The translations under genes were made by a program, and so were the position numbers. Below, one piece after another: positions 1 through 5,934 of a DNA stretch of 6,754 nt (position 1 is the first letter of the stretch; each line of letters opens with the position of its first letter). This stretch comes from Christensenella sp. UBA4626 (GTDB taxonomy: Bacteria; Bacillota; Clostridia; Christensenellales; UBA1242): assembly GCA_002406115.1 (NCBI GenBank), contig DHNC01000010.1:1-6754 (forward strand). The letters are read 5' to 3'. The notes under the pieces were generated by a model. The model worked only from the letters and a program-made list of their open reading frames with translations. It did not search any database and was not told where the DNA came from.

Positions 1-56
1 TTTATTTAAAAAGTTTTTTTTTAAAATATGTTATTTAAAAATAATTAGCAAGATAT

Positions 57-1106
57 TTATTTATTAAAATAATTTATTCCAATATTTGTTTTTAATTTCA
101 TCAAATTTTTGTGAGCAACTTTTCTTGCTTTTTCAGTGCCGGCTTTTAAGATTTCAAAAACTTTTTCAGGGTCTTTTGCAAGTTCTTTTCTTCGCTCTCT
201 AATTGGCAATAAAAGTTCTTGCAAAATGTTGTTCAAAAACTTTTTGATTTTCATATCGCCCAAACCGCCACGAGAATAATGTGCTTTCAACTCGTCAAGA
301 GATTTATATTCCGGCAAATATTTTTCAAAGTGTTCAGGTTTGCAGAAAACGTCAAGATAAGTAAAGACAGTGTTCCCTTCAACCTTCCCTGGGTCTTCAA
401 CATGGACATGATCTGGATCCGTGTACATAGAAAATACTTTTTGTTTGATAACCTCAGGTTCGTCGCAAAGGAAAATGCAATTGCCCAAGGATTTGCTCAT
501 CTTTGCCTTTCCGTCCGTTCCGACCAAGCGGAAACAACTTTGTTTTTCAGGCAAAACCGCCTGTGGTTCAACCAAAGTTTCGCCATACAAATTGTTGAAT
601 GAACGCACAATTTCACGTGTCTGTTCAATCATCGGCAACTGGTCGTCACCAACCGGAATGATGTTTGCATTGAATGCGGTTATATCTGCGGCTTGGCTGA
701 CTGGATATGTCAAAAAGCCCATAGGAATTGTGTTGTTAAAATCTTTTGTTTTAAGTTCTTCTTTGACCGTTGGATTGCGTTCCAAACGTGACAAAGTAAC
801 CAAGTTCATATAATAAAAAGTAAATTCAGTCAATTCGCTAACTTCGCTTTGAATGAAGAATGTAACTTTGTTTGGATCTAAGCCAACTGCCAAATAATCT
901 AACATGACATTAAGCACATTATCCCTAACTTTTTGAACATTGCCAAAATTGTCAGTCAGTGCTTGACTATCTGCCAACATGATATAAAACTCGTCATATC
1001 CGCCCTTGTTTTGTAACTCAATCCTTCTCATCAAACTGCCAACATAATGCCCGATATGCAAATTTCCGGTTGGTCTATCACCTGTCAATATAATTTTATT
1101 ATTCAT
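57..1106 (-). CDS. trpS: Tryptophanyl-tRNA synthetase (TrpRS)
   Basis: Cytoplasmic class I aminoacyl-tRNA synthetase that charges tRNA-Trp with tryptophan using ATP. It has 349 residues, a normal full length. Visible motifs are the HIGH signature at residues 17-20 (within GDRPTGNLHIGHYVGSL), the Trp-pocket region YPVSQAADI at 134-142, PVGDDQ at 151-156, and the KMSKS loop at 202-206. From memory, the wording GDRPTG, TREIVRSFNN and YTDPDHVHVEDPGK matches the streptococcal/clostridial TrpS branch. The start is supported by GGGAG at 1113-1117, six bases before the ATG. The protein contains no tryptophan, so it can be made when its own substrate is scarce. It lies about 200 bases downstream of an apparent Trp-peptide attenuator (1305-1461) that probably controls it. 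The stretch between attenuator and ATG (1107-1304) is very AT-rich and shows nothing I can assign. No clear terminator is visible in the 56 bases after the stop. Confidence 0.97.
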   Translation of the reverse strand: MNNKIILTGDRPTGNLHIGHYVGSLMRRIELQNKGGYDEFYIMLADSQALTDNFGNVQKVRDNVLNVMLDYLAVGLDPNKVTFFIQSEVSELTEFTFYYMNLVTLSRLERNPTVKEELKTKDFNNTIPMGFLTYPVSQAADITAFNANIIPVGDDQLPMIEQTREIVRSFNNLYGETLVEPQAVLPEKQSCFRLVGTDGKAKMSKSLGNCIFLCDEPEVIKQKVFSMYTDPDHVHVEDPGKVEGNTVFTYLDVFCKPEHFEKYLPEYKSLDELKAHYSRGGLGDMKIKKFLNNILQELLLPIRERRKELAKDPEKVFEILKAGTEKARKVAHKNLMKLKTNIGINYFNK

Positions 1107-1304
1107 AATTTTCTCCCATATTTAAATTGTTTTTTTGTTAAATTTTTAACTCATTTTTTTAAATTTAAAGCATATTTTATACATTAAAATATAGTTTTTA
1201 TATTAAATATTTCAATAAATATTTTGGACACCACATTTTAATTTAATGGTTTACATTTTTGCAATTTACAAAATGATTTATTAAAATTTTTGCTTTTGTA
1301 TGTT

Positions 1305-1345
1305 AAAAAACAAAAAACTCAACCTGCCCAAAAACACGTTGAGTT
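1305..1345 (-). terminator. Intrinsic terminator of the trpS attenuator
   Basis: On the minus strand AACTCAAC (1338-1345) and GTTGAGTT (1316-1323) form an eight-pair stem around a 14-base loop. The stem runs straight into TTTTTTGTTTTTT. The stem is modest (three G-C pairs) but the U-tract is long, which fits a conditional terminator. It stands between the leader peptide and trpS. Confidence 0.75.
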
Positions 1346-1402
1346 AACATTCAAAAGTTTTTGTGGCGTACAAAATACCACTTACACTTTGTGTAAGCAA
1401 TT

Positions 1403-1432
1403 TTACCAGTTACGCCAACTAAGATTTTTCAT
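1403..1432 (-). CDS. Trp-codon leader peptide of trpS (MKNLSWRNW)
   Basis: Nine-codon open reading frame, MKNLSWRNW then TAA, with TGG at codons 6 and 9. The second TGG directly precedes the stop. The ATG has a good Shine-Dalgarno, GGAG at 1438-1441, five bases upstream. It starts roughly 30 bases after the predicted transcription start of the promoter at 1468-1496. An in-frame ATG seven codons upstream (1451-1453) would give a 16-residue version, but it has no ribosome binding site. Two Trp codons in nine, a promoter before it, a terminator after it, and the TrpRS gene beyond are the hallmarks of a ribosome-mediated attenuation leader such as E. coli trpL. The function is inferred from layout; the peptide itself is too short to match a family. 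Confidence 0.75.
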   Translation of the reverse strand: MKNLSWRNW

Positions 1433-1467
1433 AATATCTCCAAGATAAACCATGTCTATCTGCAATA

Positions 1468-1496
1468 ATGTTAGCAAACAAAACCCTATATGTCAA
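1468..1496 (-). promoter_or_regulatory. Sigma-70/SigA promoter of the trpS leader
   Basis: A perfect TTGACA -35 box (1491-1496) is followed after exactly 17 bases by TAACAT (1468-1473), which matches the TATAAT -10 consensus at four of six positions. Transcription would begin near 1460-1461, giving a 5' leader of about 350 bases before trpS. The promoter lies just past the terminator at 1520-1546, so trpS is insulated from tuf transcription. Confidence 0.8.
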
Positions 1497-1519
1497 GTTA
1501 AATATGAAATTTTTGCAAC

Positions 1520-1546
1520 AAAAAATCCCGCCTAAGCGAGATTTTT
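1520..1546 (-). terminator. Strong intrinsic terminator downstream of tuf
   Basis: On the minus strand AAAAATCTCGC and GCGGGATTTTT form an 11-pair stem (one G-U) with a TTAG loop, ending in six T. It probably ends the tuf transcript, or the structured RNA at 1520-1746. The opposite strand also reads as a stem with five T, so it may work in both directions, though no plus-strand gene is seen. Confidence 0.85.
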
Positions 1547-1746
1547 GAAATGCCATACAAAAGTATATCATTATTGAAAGTTTCCACTGGCCGGTGGAAC
1601 CTTTATGCGCCAACATAAAATTATCATTTGCTTGCGATTTGGTAGCTAACCAAATTTCAAGCACATGATCACAATCCAACATTATCAACAGATTTAAGTT
1701 AAGTTCGGTTTAACTTGATCAGGGTTAAACAAACCAAACCTAAATC
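1520..1746 (-). ncRNA. Candidate structured RNA or long structured tuf 3' UTR
   Basis: Four hairpins follow each other before the terminator. A (1691-1746) has a ten-pair outer stem GATTTAGGTT/AACTTAAATC, then GTTTG/CGAAC and TTTAAC/GTTAAA with a bulged C, and a nine-base loop. B (1629-1663) has TGCTTG/CAAGCA, a 2x2 internal loop, ATTTGGT/ACCAAAT and a five-base loop. C (1577-1604) has ten pairs with one mismatch, and D (1550-1571) has eight of nine pairs. No protein frame here has a ribosome binding site, and the longest minus frame runs through the terminator, so it is not a convincing gene. A TATAAT at 1763-1768 could start a separate transcript ten bases before hairpin A, but no -35 box is visible; otherwise this is tuf read-through. 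I recognise no motif of 6S, SRP RNA, RNase P, tmRNA or a known riboswitch. Confidence 0.4.
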
Positions 1747-1804
1747 TAATTGAAAACACTGAATTATACAATTTTAACCTTTAAAAGGATTTATTTTAAA
1801 TTTT

Positions 1805-1867
1805 TTGTCTAATTACAAAGCAATTAGCCAAGGATTGTTGTCTAATTAAGAATAATTAGCCAAGGAT
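1805..1867 (-). repeat. Imperfect tandem duplication of the tuf 3' end
   Basis: Two units of 31 and 30 bases (1805-1835 and 1838-1867) share TTGTCTAATT at one end and AATTAGCCAAGGAT at the other as written on the plus strand; only the central six or seven bases differ. The second unit includes the last codons of tuf (Ile-Leu-Gly) and its TAA. The first is an untranslated copy just past the stop. In RNA each unit can form a small hairpin through CTAATT/AATTAG. Neither is followed by a U-tract, so neither looks like a normal terminator. Confidence 0.85.
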
Positions 1868-3061
1868 TTCAGAAACAACGCCTGAACCAACTGTACGGCC
1901 ACCTTCACGGATAGCGAATCTCATACCTTTTTCAATAGCGATTGGGTGGATAAGTTCGATTTCCATAGTGATGTTATCGCCTGGCATAACCATTTCAACG
2001 CCATCTGGGAGTTTGATTGAACCAGTGATATCAGTTGTACGAACGTAGAATTGTGGACGGTAACCATTGAAGAATGGAGTATGACGGCCACCTTCTTCTT
2101 TCTTCAAAACGTAAACTTCTGCTTTGAAGTGTGTGTGAGGTGTGATTGAACCTGGTTTAGCAAGAACTTGACCACGTTCGATTTCTGTACGTTGGATACC
2201 ACGAAGCAACAAACCAGCGTTATCACCTGAACGAGCTTCGTCAAGTGATTTACGGAACATTTCGATACCTGTGATAACAACTTTACGTGTAGGTTTGATA
2301 CCAACCAATTCAACTTCTTCGTTGAGGCGGCAAACACCACGTTCTACTCTACCTGTAGCAACAGTACCACGACCTGTGATTGAGAATACGTCTTCTACTG
2401 GCATCAAGAAAGGTTTATCTGTATCACGAACAGGGTCTGGAATGTAGTTGTCAACAGCGTCCATCAATTCACGGATGCAGTCGCAAGCTGGGTCATTAAC
2501 GTTACCAGCAGATGCAGCTTCCAAAGCTTTAAGAGCAGAGCCCTTGATGATTGGAGTTGTATCGCCTGGGAAGCCGTATGAGCTCAACAAGTCACGGATT
2601 TCCATTTCAACCAAGTCAAGGATTTCTGGATCGTCAACTTGATCAGTTTTGTTCATGAATACAACGATGTATGGAACACCTACTTGACGAGCAAGCAAGA
2701 TGTGTTCTTTTGTTTGAGGCATTGGACCATCAGTAGCAGCAACAACAAGGATTGCACCATCCATTTGTGCAGCACCAGTGATCATGTTTTTAACGTAGTC
2801 AGCGTGTCCTGGGCAGTCTACGTGAGCATAGTGACGTTTTGCAGTTTCATACTCAATGTGTGATGTGTTAATTGTAATACCACGTGCTCTTTCTTCTGGG
2901 GTGTTATCAATACCAGCATAGTCTTTTTTATCTGCATTGAAACCCATACCAGCAAGAGTCAAGTTGATAGCTGCGGTCAATGTTGTTTTACCGTGGTCAA
3001 CGTGACCGATAGTACCAATGTTAACGTGTGGTTTAGTTCTATCAAATTTAGCTTTAGCCAT
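1856..3061 (-). CDS. tuf: Translation elongation factor Tu (EF-Tu)
   Basis: GTPase that delivers aminoacyl-tRNA to the ribosomal A site. It has 401 residues in the usual three-domain form. The G domain shows GHVDHGKT at 19-26, RGITI at 60-64, DCPGH at 82-86, NKTD at 137-140 (often NKCD) and a GSAL-type G5 near 174. Domain 2 carries GRGTVATGRVERG, and domain 3 carries GYRPQFYVRTTDITG. The start is the ATG at 3061: AAGGAG (3071-3076) lies nine bases upstream and the protein then begins MAKAKFDRTKPHVNIGTIGH, as the family does. An in-frame start 23 codons upstream is rejected because that extension runs over the promoter at 3097-3126. The gene has its own promoter and a 254-base gap after fusA, so it can be made in excess of EF-G. 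Its terminal codons are duplicated downstream (1805-1867). Confidence 0.98.
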   Translation of the reverse strand: MAKAKFDRTKPHVNIGTIGHVDHGKTTLTAAINLTLAGMGFNADKKDYAGIDNTPEERARGITINTSHIEYETAKRHYAHVDCPGHADYVKNMITGAAQMDGAILVVAATDGPMPQTKEHILLARQVGVPYIVVFMNKTDQVDDPEILDLVEMEIRDLLSSYGFPGDTTPIIKGSALKALEAASAGNVNDPACDCIRELMDAVDNYIPDPVRDTDKPFLMPVEDVFSITGRGTVATGRVERGVCRLNEEVELVGIKPTRKVVITGIEMFRKSLDEARSGDNAGLLLRGIQRTEIERGQVLAKPGSITPHTHFKAEVYVLKKEEGGRHTPFFNGYRPQFYVRTTDITGSIKLPDGVEMVMPGDNITMEIELIHPIAIEKGMRFAIREGGRTVGSGVVSEILG

Positions 3062-3096
3062 TTTTAAGTTCTCCTTTTTAAATAATAAACAATTAT

Positions 3097-3126
3097 ATTG
3101 TAGTTTAATTTGCAAGACATTGTCAA
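3097..3126 (-). promoter_or_regulatory. tuf promoter
   Basis: TTGACA (3121-3126), an 18-base spacer and TACAAT (3097-3102) give a near-consensus housekeeping promoter just upstream of tuf. The start would fall near 3090, giving a leader of about 30 bases that contains the AAGGAG site. A weaker TATAAT further upstream, near 3210, has only a poor -35 and is not called separately. Confidence 0.8.
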
Positions 3127-3223
3127 GCAAATTTGTGTGTTTTTTTATTTTCTTTTTTGGTCAAAATTGGTTAAAATTTTGGGATTTTTAAGAAAATATA
3201 AAACATTATAATTTTGTTTTTAA

Positions 3224-3298
3224 GCAAATGAAAATCTTGTTTAAACCTTAACTGCAACTGCGCATTTGCCGCCAAAGATAAATTCAATTTTCATCTGC
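3224..3298 (-). repeat. Inverted repeat in the fusA-tuf gap
   Basis: GCAGATGAAAAT (3287-3298) and ATTTTCATTTGC (3224-3235) on the minus strand can pair over all 12 bases in RNA, with one G-U. They enclose about 51 bases, including a patch (about 3246-3276) clearly richer in G+C than the surrounding gap. The 3' arm is not followed by a U-tract, so it is not an ordinary terminator. A possible role is an mRNA boundary or stabilising stem after fusA. Confidence 0.55.
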
Positions 3299-3315
3299 AA
3301 AAACTTAAATTTAAA

Positions 3316-5397
3316 TTATTGAGCCAATTTTTTTCTGTCGCCAATAACTTTATCAGCAACATTTTTTGGACATTCAGCATAGTGGTCAGGAACCATTGTG
3401 AATGTACCACGGCCTTGTGTTGAACCACGAAGGTCAGTTGAGTAACCAAACATTTCGCTAAGTGGAACTTCTGCGTGGATAACTTGGCTGCCGTATTTAG
3501 CTTCGGTGCCAGTAAGCACGCCACGACGAGATGTCAAGCCGCCCATAACTGAGCCAAGGTATTCGTCCGGAGTTGTAACTTCGACTTTCATGATAGGTTC
3601 AAGCAAAACTGGGTCTGCTTTAGCCATAGCGTCTTTAAATGCCATAGAACCAGCAATTTTAAACGCCATTTCACTAGAGTCGACATCGTGGTAAGAACCG
3701 CCCAACAATGTAACTTTGAAGTCGATAGTTTCATAACCAGCAACAACACCAGCCTTTTTGGCTTCTTGGATACCAGCGTCGATAGGTGGGATAAATTCTT
3801 TTGGAACTTCACCGCCAACAACTTTGCTTTCAAAGATGTAGCCTTTATCTCTTTCCAATGGCTCCATCAAAATCTTACAGTGACCATATTGACCACGACC
3901 ACCAGATTGTTTGATGTATTTGCCTTCGGCTTCAACGGCTTTGCGGATTGTTTCTTTGTAAGCAACTTGTGGTTTACCAACGGTAACTTCAACGCCGAAT
4001 TCACGTTTCATACGGTCAACCAAAATGTCAAGGTGCAATTCGCCCATACCAGCGATAATTGTTTGACCAGTTTGGTCATCAGTGTATGATTTGAAAGTTG
4101 GGTCTTCTTCCATCAATTTAGAGATAGCGATACCTAACTTTTCTTGTGCTTGCTTGTCCTTAGGTTCGATTGCTTGTTGGATAACTGGTTTCATAAATTC
4201 CATTTCTTCCAACTTGATAGGATGATTTTCATCGCAAAGTGTGTCACCTGTGCCAGTGTTTTTCAAACCAACAACGGCGCAGATATCACCTGCCAAAACT
4301 TCATCAATATCTGTACGGTTATTTGCGTGCATGTGAAGCAAACGACCGATACGTTCTTTTTTGTCTTTACTTGCGTTCAAAACGTAACTACCAGCACTCA
4401 ATTTGCCGCTATAAACACGGATGAATGTGATACGACCAACATATGGGTCAGTTGCAATTTTAAATGCAAGTGCTGCAAATGGTTCATCGTCACTGTTGTT
4501 ACGAGTAACTTCTGTGCCGTCTTCCAATGTACCTTTGATTGGTGGTACGTCGATTGGGCTTGGCATATAATCAACAATTGCATCAAGCAATTCTTGGATA
4601 CCTTTGTTTCTTGCAGCGGTTCCGCACAAAACTGGGAACATTTTAAGAGTACATGTTGCTTTACGGATACCACGTTTGATTTCATCAATAGTGAGTTCTT
4701 CACCAGCGAAGAATTTATCCAGCAATTCATCGTCAGTTTCAGCAACAGACTCAATCATTTTTTGTCTGTATTCTTGACATTGAGCAAGCATATCAGCTGG
4801 GATTTCTTCTTCCCTAACATCTTTGCCAAGGTCATCATAGAATACATACGCTTTCATTTTGATAAGGTCAACGATACCTTTAAATGTTTCTGCTTCACCG
4901 ATAGGAAGTTGAAGTGGAACAACGTTTGCACCCAAAACTTCTTTCATTGATTTAACTGCTTTTAAGAAGTTAGCATCATTGATGTCCATTTTGTTTACAA
5001 AGCAAAGTCTTGGAACGTTGAACTTGCTTGCTTGACGCCAAACGTTTTCGCTTTGAGCTTGAACGCCGGCACGAGCGCTAAATAATGCAACTGCACCATC
5101 AAGAACTTTCAAACTACGTTCAACTTCAACTGTAAAGTCAACGTGTCCTGGGGTGTCGATGATGTTGATTGTGCAGTCTTGCCACTTACAGGTTGTACAA
5201 GCAGAAGTGATTGTGATACCACGTTCTTGTTCTTGTGCCATCCAGTCCATTGTTGCTTCACCGTCGTGTACTTCACCAATTTTGTGGTTGATACCGGTGT
5301 AGAACAAAATACGTTCAGTGGTGGTTGTTTTACCAGTATCAATGTGAGCCATGATACCGATATTTCTAATTTTTTGTAATGGTACTGTTCTTGCCAT
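3316..5397 (-). CDS. fusA: Translation elongation factor G (EF-G)
   Basis: Ribosomal translocase GTPase of 693 residues, a normal length. G motifs in order are AHIDTGKT at 17-24 (AHIDAGKT in many homologues), RGITIT at 59-64, DTPGH at 81-85, NKMD at 135-138, and CGTA at about 258-261 for G5. Later domains carry GMGELHLDI, the GGRGQYGH stretch of domain IV, the SYHDVDSSE tip loop that reaches the decoding site, and the C-terminal GYSTDLRGSTQGRGTFTM. The segment FSARAGVQAQSENVW at about 106-120 departs from the usual GVEPQSETVW wording but is intact. A ribosome binding site, AAGGGGG (5403-5409), lies five bases before the ATG and within the 15-base gap after rpsG, so the two genes are co-transcribed. 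It is a full-length housekeeping EF-G, not a paralogue such as a TetM-type protection protein. Confidence 0.98.
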   Translation of the reverse strand: MARTVPLQKIRNIGIMAHIDTGKTTTTERILFYTGINHKIGEVHDGEATMDWMAQEQERGITITSACTTCKWQDCTINIIDTPGHVDFTVEVERSLKVLDGAVALFSARAGVQAQSENVWRQASKFNVPRLCFVNKMDINDANFLKAVKSMKEVLGANVVPLQLPIGEAETFKGIVDLIKMKAYVFYDDLGKDVREEEIPADMLAQCQEYRQKMIESVAETDDELLDKFFAGEELTIDEIKRGIRKATCTLKMFPVLCGTAARNKGIQELLDAIVDYMPSPIDVPPIKGTLEDGTEVTRNNSDDEPFAALAFKIATDPYVGRITFIRVYSGKLSAGSYVLNASKDKKERIGRLLHMHANNRTDIDEVLAGDICAVVGLKNTGTGDTLCDENHPIKLEEMEFMKPVIQQAIEPKDKQAQEKLGIAISKLMEEDPTFKSYTDDQTGQTIIAGMGELHLDILVDRMKREFGVEVTVGKPQVAYKETIRKAVEAEGKYIKQSGGRGQYGHCKILMEPLERDKGYIFESKVVGGEVPKEFIPPIDAGIQEAKKAGVVAGYETIDFKVTLLGGSYHDVDSSEMAFKIAGSMAFKDAMAKADPVLLEPIMKVEVTTPDEYLGSVMGGLTSRRGVLTGTEAKYGSQVIHAEVPLSEMFGYSTDLRGSTQGRGTFTMVPDHYAECPKNVADKVIGDRKKLAQ

Positions 5398-5412
5398 TTA
5401 ATCCCCCTTAAA

Positions 5413-5883
5413 TTACCAACGATAGTGTGCAAAAGCTTTGTTTGCTTCGGCTTGTCTATGCATATCGTCACGTTTTCTGATTGCTCCACCTGCTTGGTTG
5501 TAAGCATCAGCAATTTCAGCACTTAATCTTGCGTCCATACCACGTTCGTTACGCTTTCTAGCAGCCATAACCAACCAACGGATTGCAAGAGTTTGTTGTC
5601 TATCAGCGCTAACTTCCATAGGAACTTGATAGTTTGCGCCACCAACACGTCTAACCTTTGTTTCAAGTTTAGGTTTAACGTTTTCGATTGCTTGGTTAAG
5701 CACAACCATTGGTTCTTCACCAATTTTTTCAGCGGAAGTTTTCATAGCACTATAAACGATTGATTGAGCAATACCTTTTTTGCCATCCAACATAACTTGG
5801 TTGATGAGTTTTGAAACCAAAGTTGAGTTATATAATGGATCAGGTATAACATCACGCTTTACAGCGGCATTTCTTCTTGACAT
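5413..5883 (-). CDS. rpsG: Small ribosomal subunit protein uS7 (S7)
   Basis: Primary 16S rRNA-binding protein that nucleates assembly of the 30S head and lies near the E and P site tRNAs. It has 156 residues, the standard length, opening MSRRNAAVKRDVIPDPLYNS and ending HRQAEANKAFAHYRW. RRVGGANYQVP (about 78-88) and ARKRNERGM (about 107-115) are typical family segments. AAGGAG (5891-5896) lies seven bases before the ATG. fusA follows after 15 bases. The usual upstream partner rpsL is absent; a ThyX-like gene ends 51 bases upstream instead. In E. coli, S7 autoregulates from the rpsL-rpsG spacer. The short gap here holds only a weak six-pair hairpin, so any such control cannot be judged. Confidence 0.98.
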   Translation of the reverse strand: MSRRNAAVKRDVIPDPLYNSTLVSKLINQVMLDGKKGIAQSIVYSAMKTSAEKIGEEPMVVLNQAIENVKPKLETKVRRVGGANYQVPMEVSADRQQTLAIRWLVMAARKRNERGMDARLSAEIADAYNQAGGAIRKRDDMHRQAEANKAFAHYRW

Positions 5884-5934
5884 ATATTTTCTCCTTATTA
5901 AAATTTAAACACCGCACTAAAATGTGGGTATTAT

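Larger units (their letters stand above)
1305..1461 (-). promoter_or_regulatory. Predicted tryptophan attenuator in the trpS 5' leader
   Basis: The transcribed leader can fold in two ways. In fold one, TGGCGTA inside the leader peptide ORF (1411-1417, overlapping Trp codon 6) pairs with TACGCCA at 1364-1370. That stem encloses a hairpin, CTTACAC/GTGTAAG with an AAA loop in the RNA (1381-1397). The terminator at 1305-1345 can then form. In fold two, segment GCC-A-CAAAAAC (1357-1367) pairs with GTTTTTGGGC (1326-1335) as ten base pairs with one bulged A. This traps the 5' arm of the terminator in a 21-base loop and its partner bases in a helix. A ribosome stalled at either Trp codon would cover the first TGGCGTA and favour fold two, hence read-through into trpS. 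The pairings are read directly from sequence; the switching is inferred. The proposed antiterminator takes up the terminator loop and not its stem arms, so exclusion would be steric. Confidence 0.65.

Noticed and set aside
1..56. AT-rich sequence after trpS, checked for a terminator
   Set aside because: It has A and T runs but no stem with G-C pairs next to a T-run on the minus strand.
1198..1236. Second minus-strand mini-ORF with Trp as codon 2 (MWCPKYLLKYLI)
   Set aside because: No Shine-Dalgarno precedes it, it lies after the attenuator terminator, and no terminator follows it, so it cannot serve the same role.
1577..1610. GGTGGAACC on the plus strand, resembling a T-box core
   Set aside because: The following GCG of the T-box consensus is displaced, the motif is on the strand opposite to trpS, and no plus-strand gene follows. 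It is one arm of hairpin C.
1419..1688. 89-codon minus-strand reading frame between tuf and trpS
   Set aside because: It begins at a TTG without a ribosome binding site, reads through a strong terminator, a promoter and the leader peptide in another frame, and resembles no protein family.
3062..3130. N-terminal extension of 23 codons on EF-Tu
   Set aside because: It overlaps the tuf promoter and lacks family similarity; the AAGGAG site and the conserved MAKAKF start fix the true start at 3061.
4144..4950. Long plus-strand reading frame (268 codons) opposite fusA
   Set aside because: Its composition is rich in Cys, Phe and Trp, as expected for an antisense shadow of a conserved gene, and fusA on the other strand is unambiguous.
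5911..5929. Six-pair hairpin with a bulge upstream of rpsG, considered as an S7 autoregulatory site or terminator
   Set aside because: The stem is short, there is no U-tract, and it shows no recognisable resemblance to the known S7 target.
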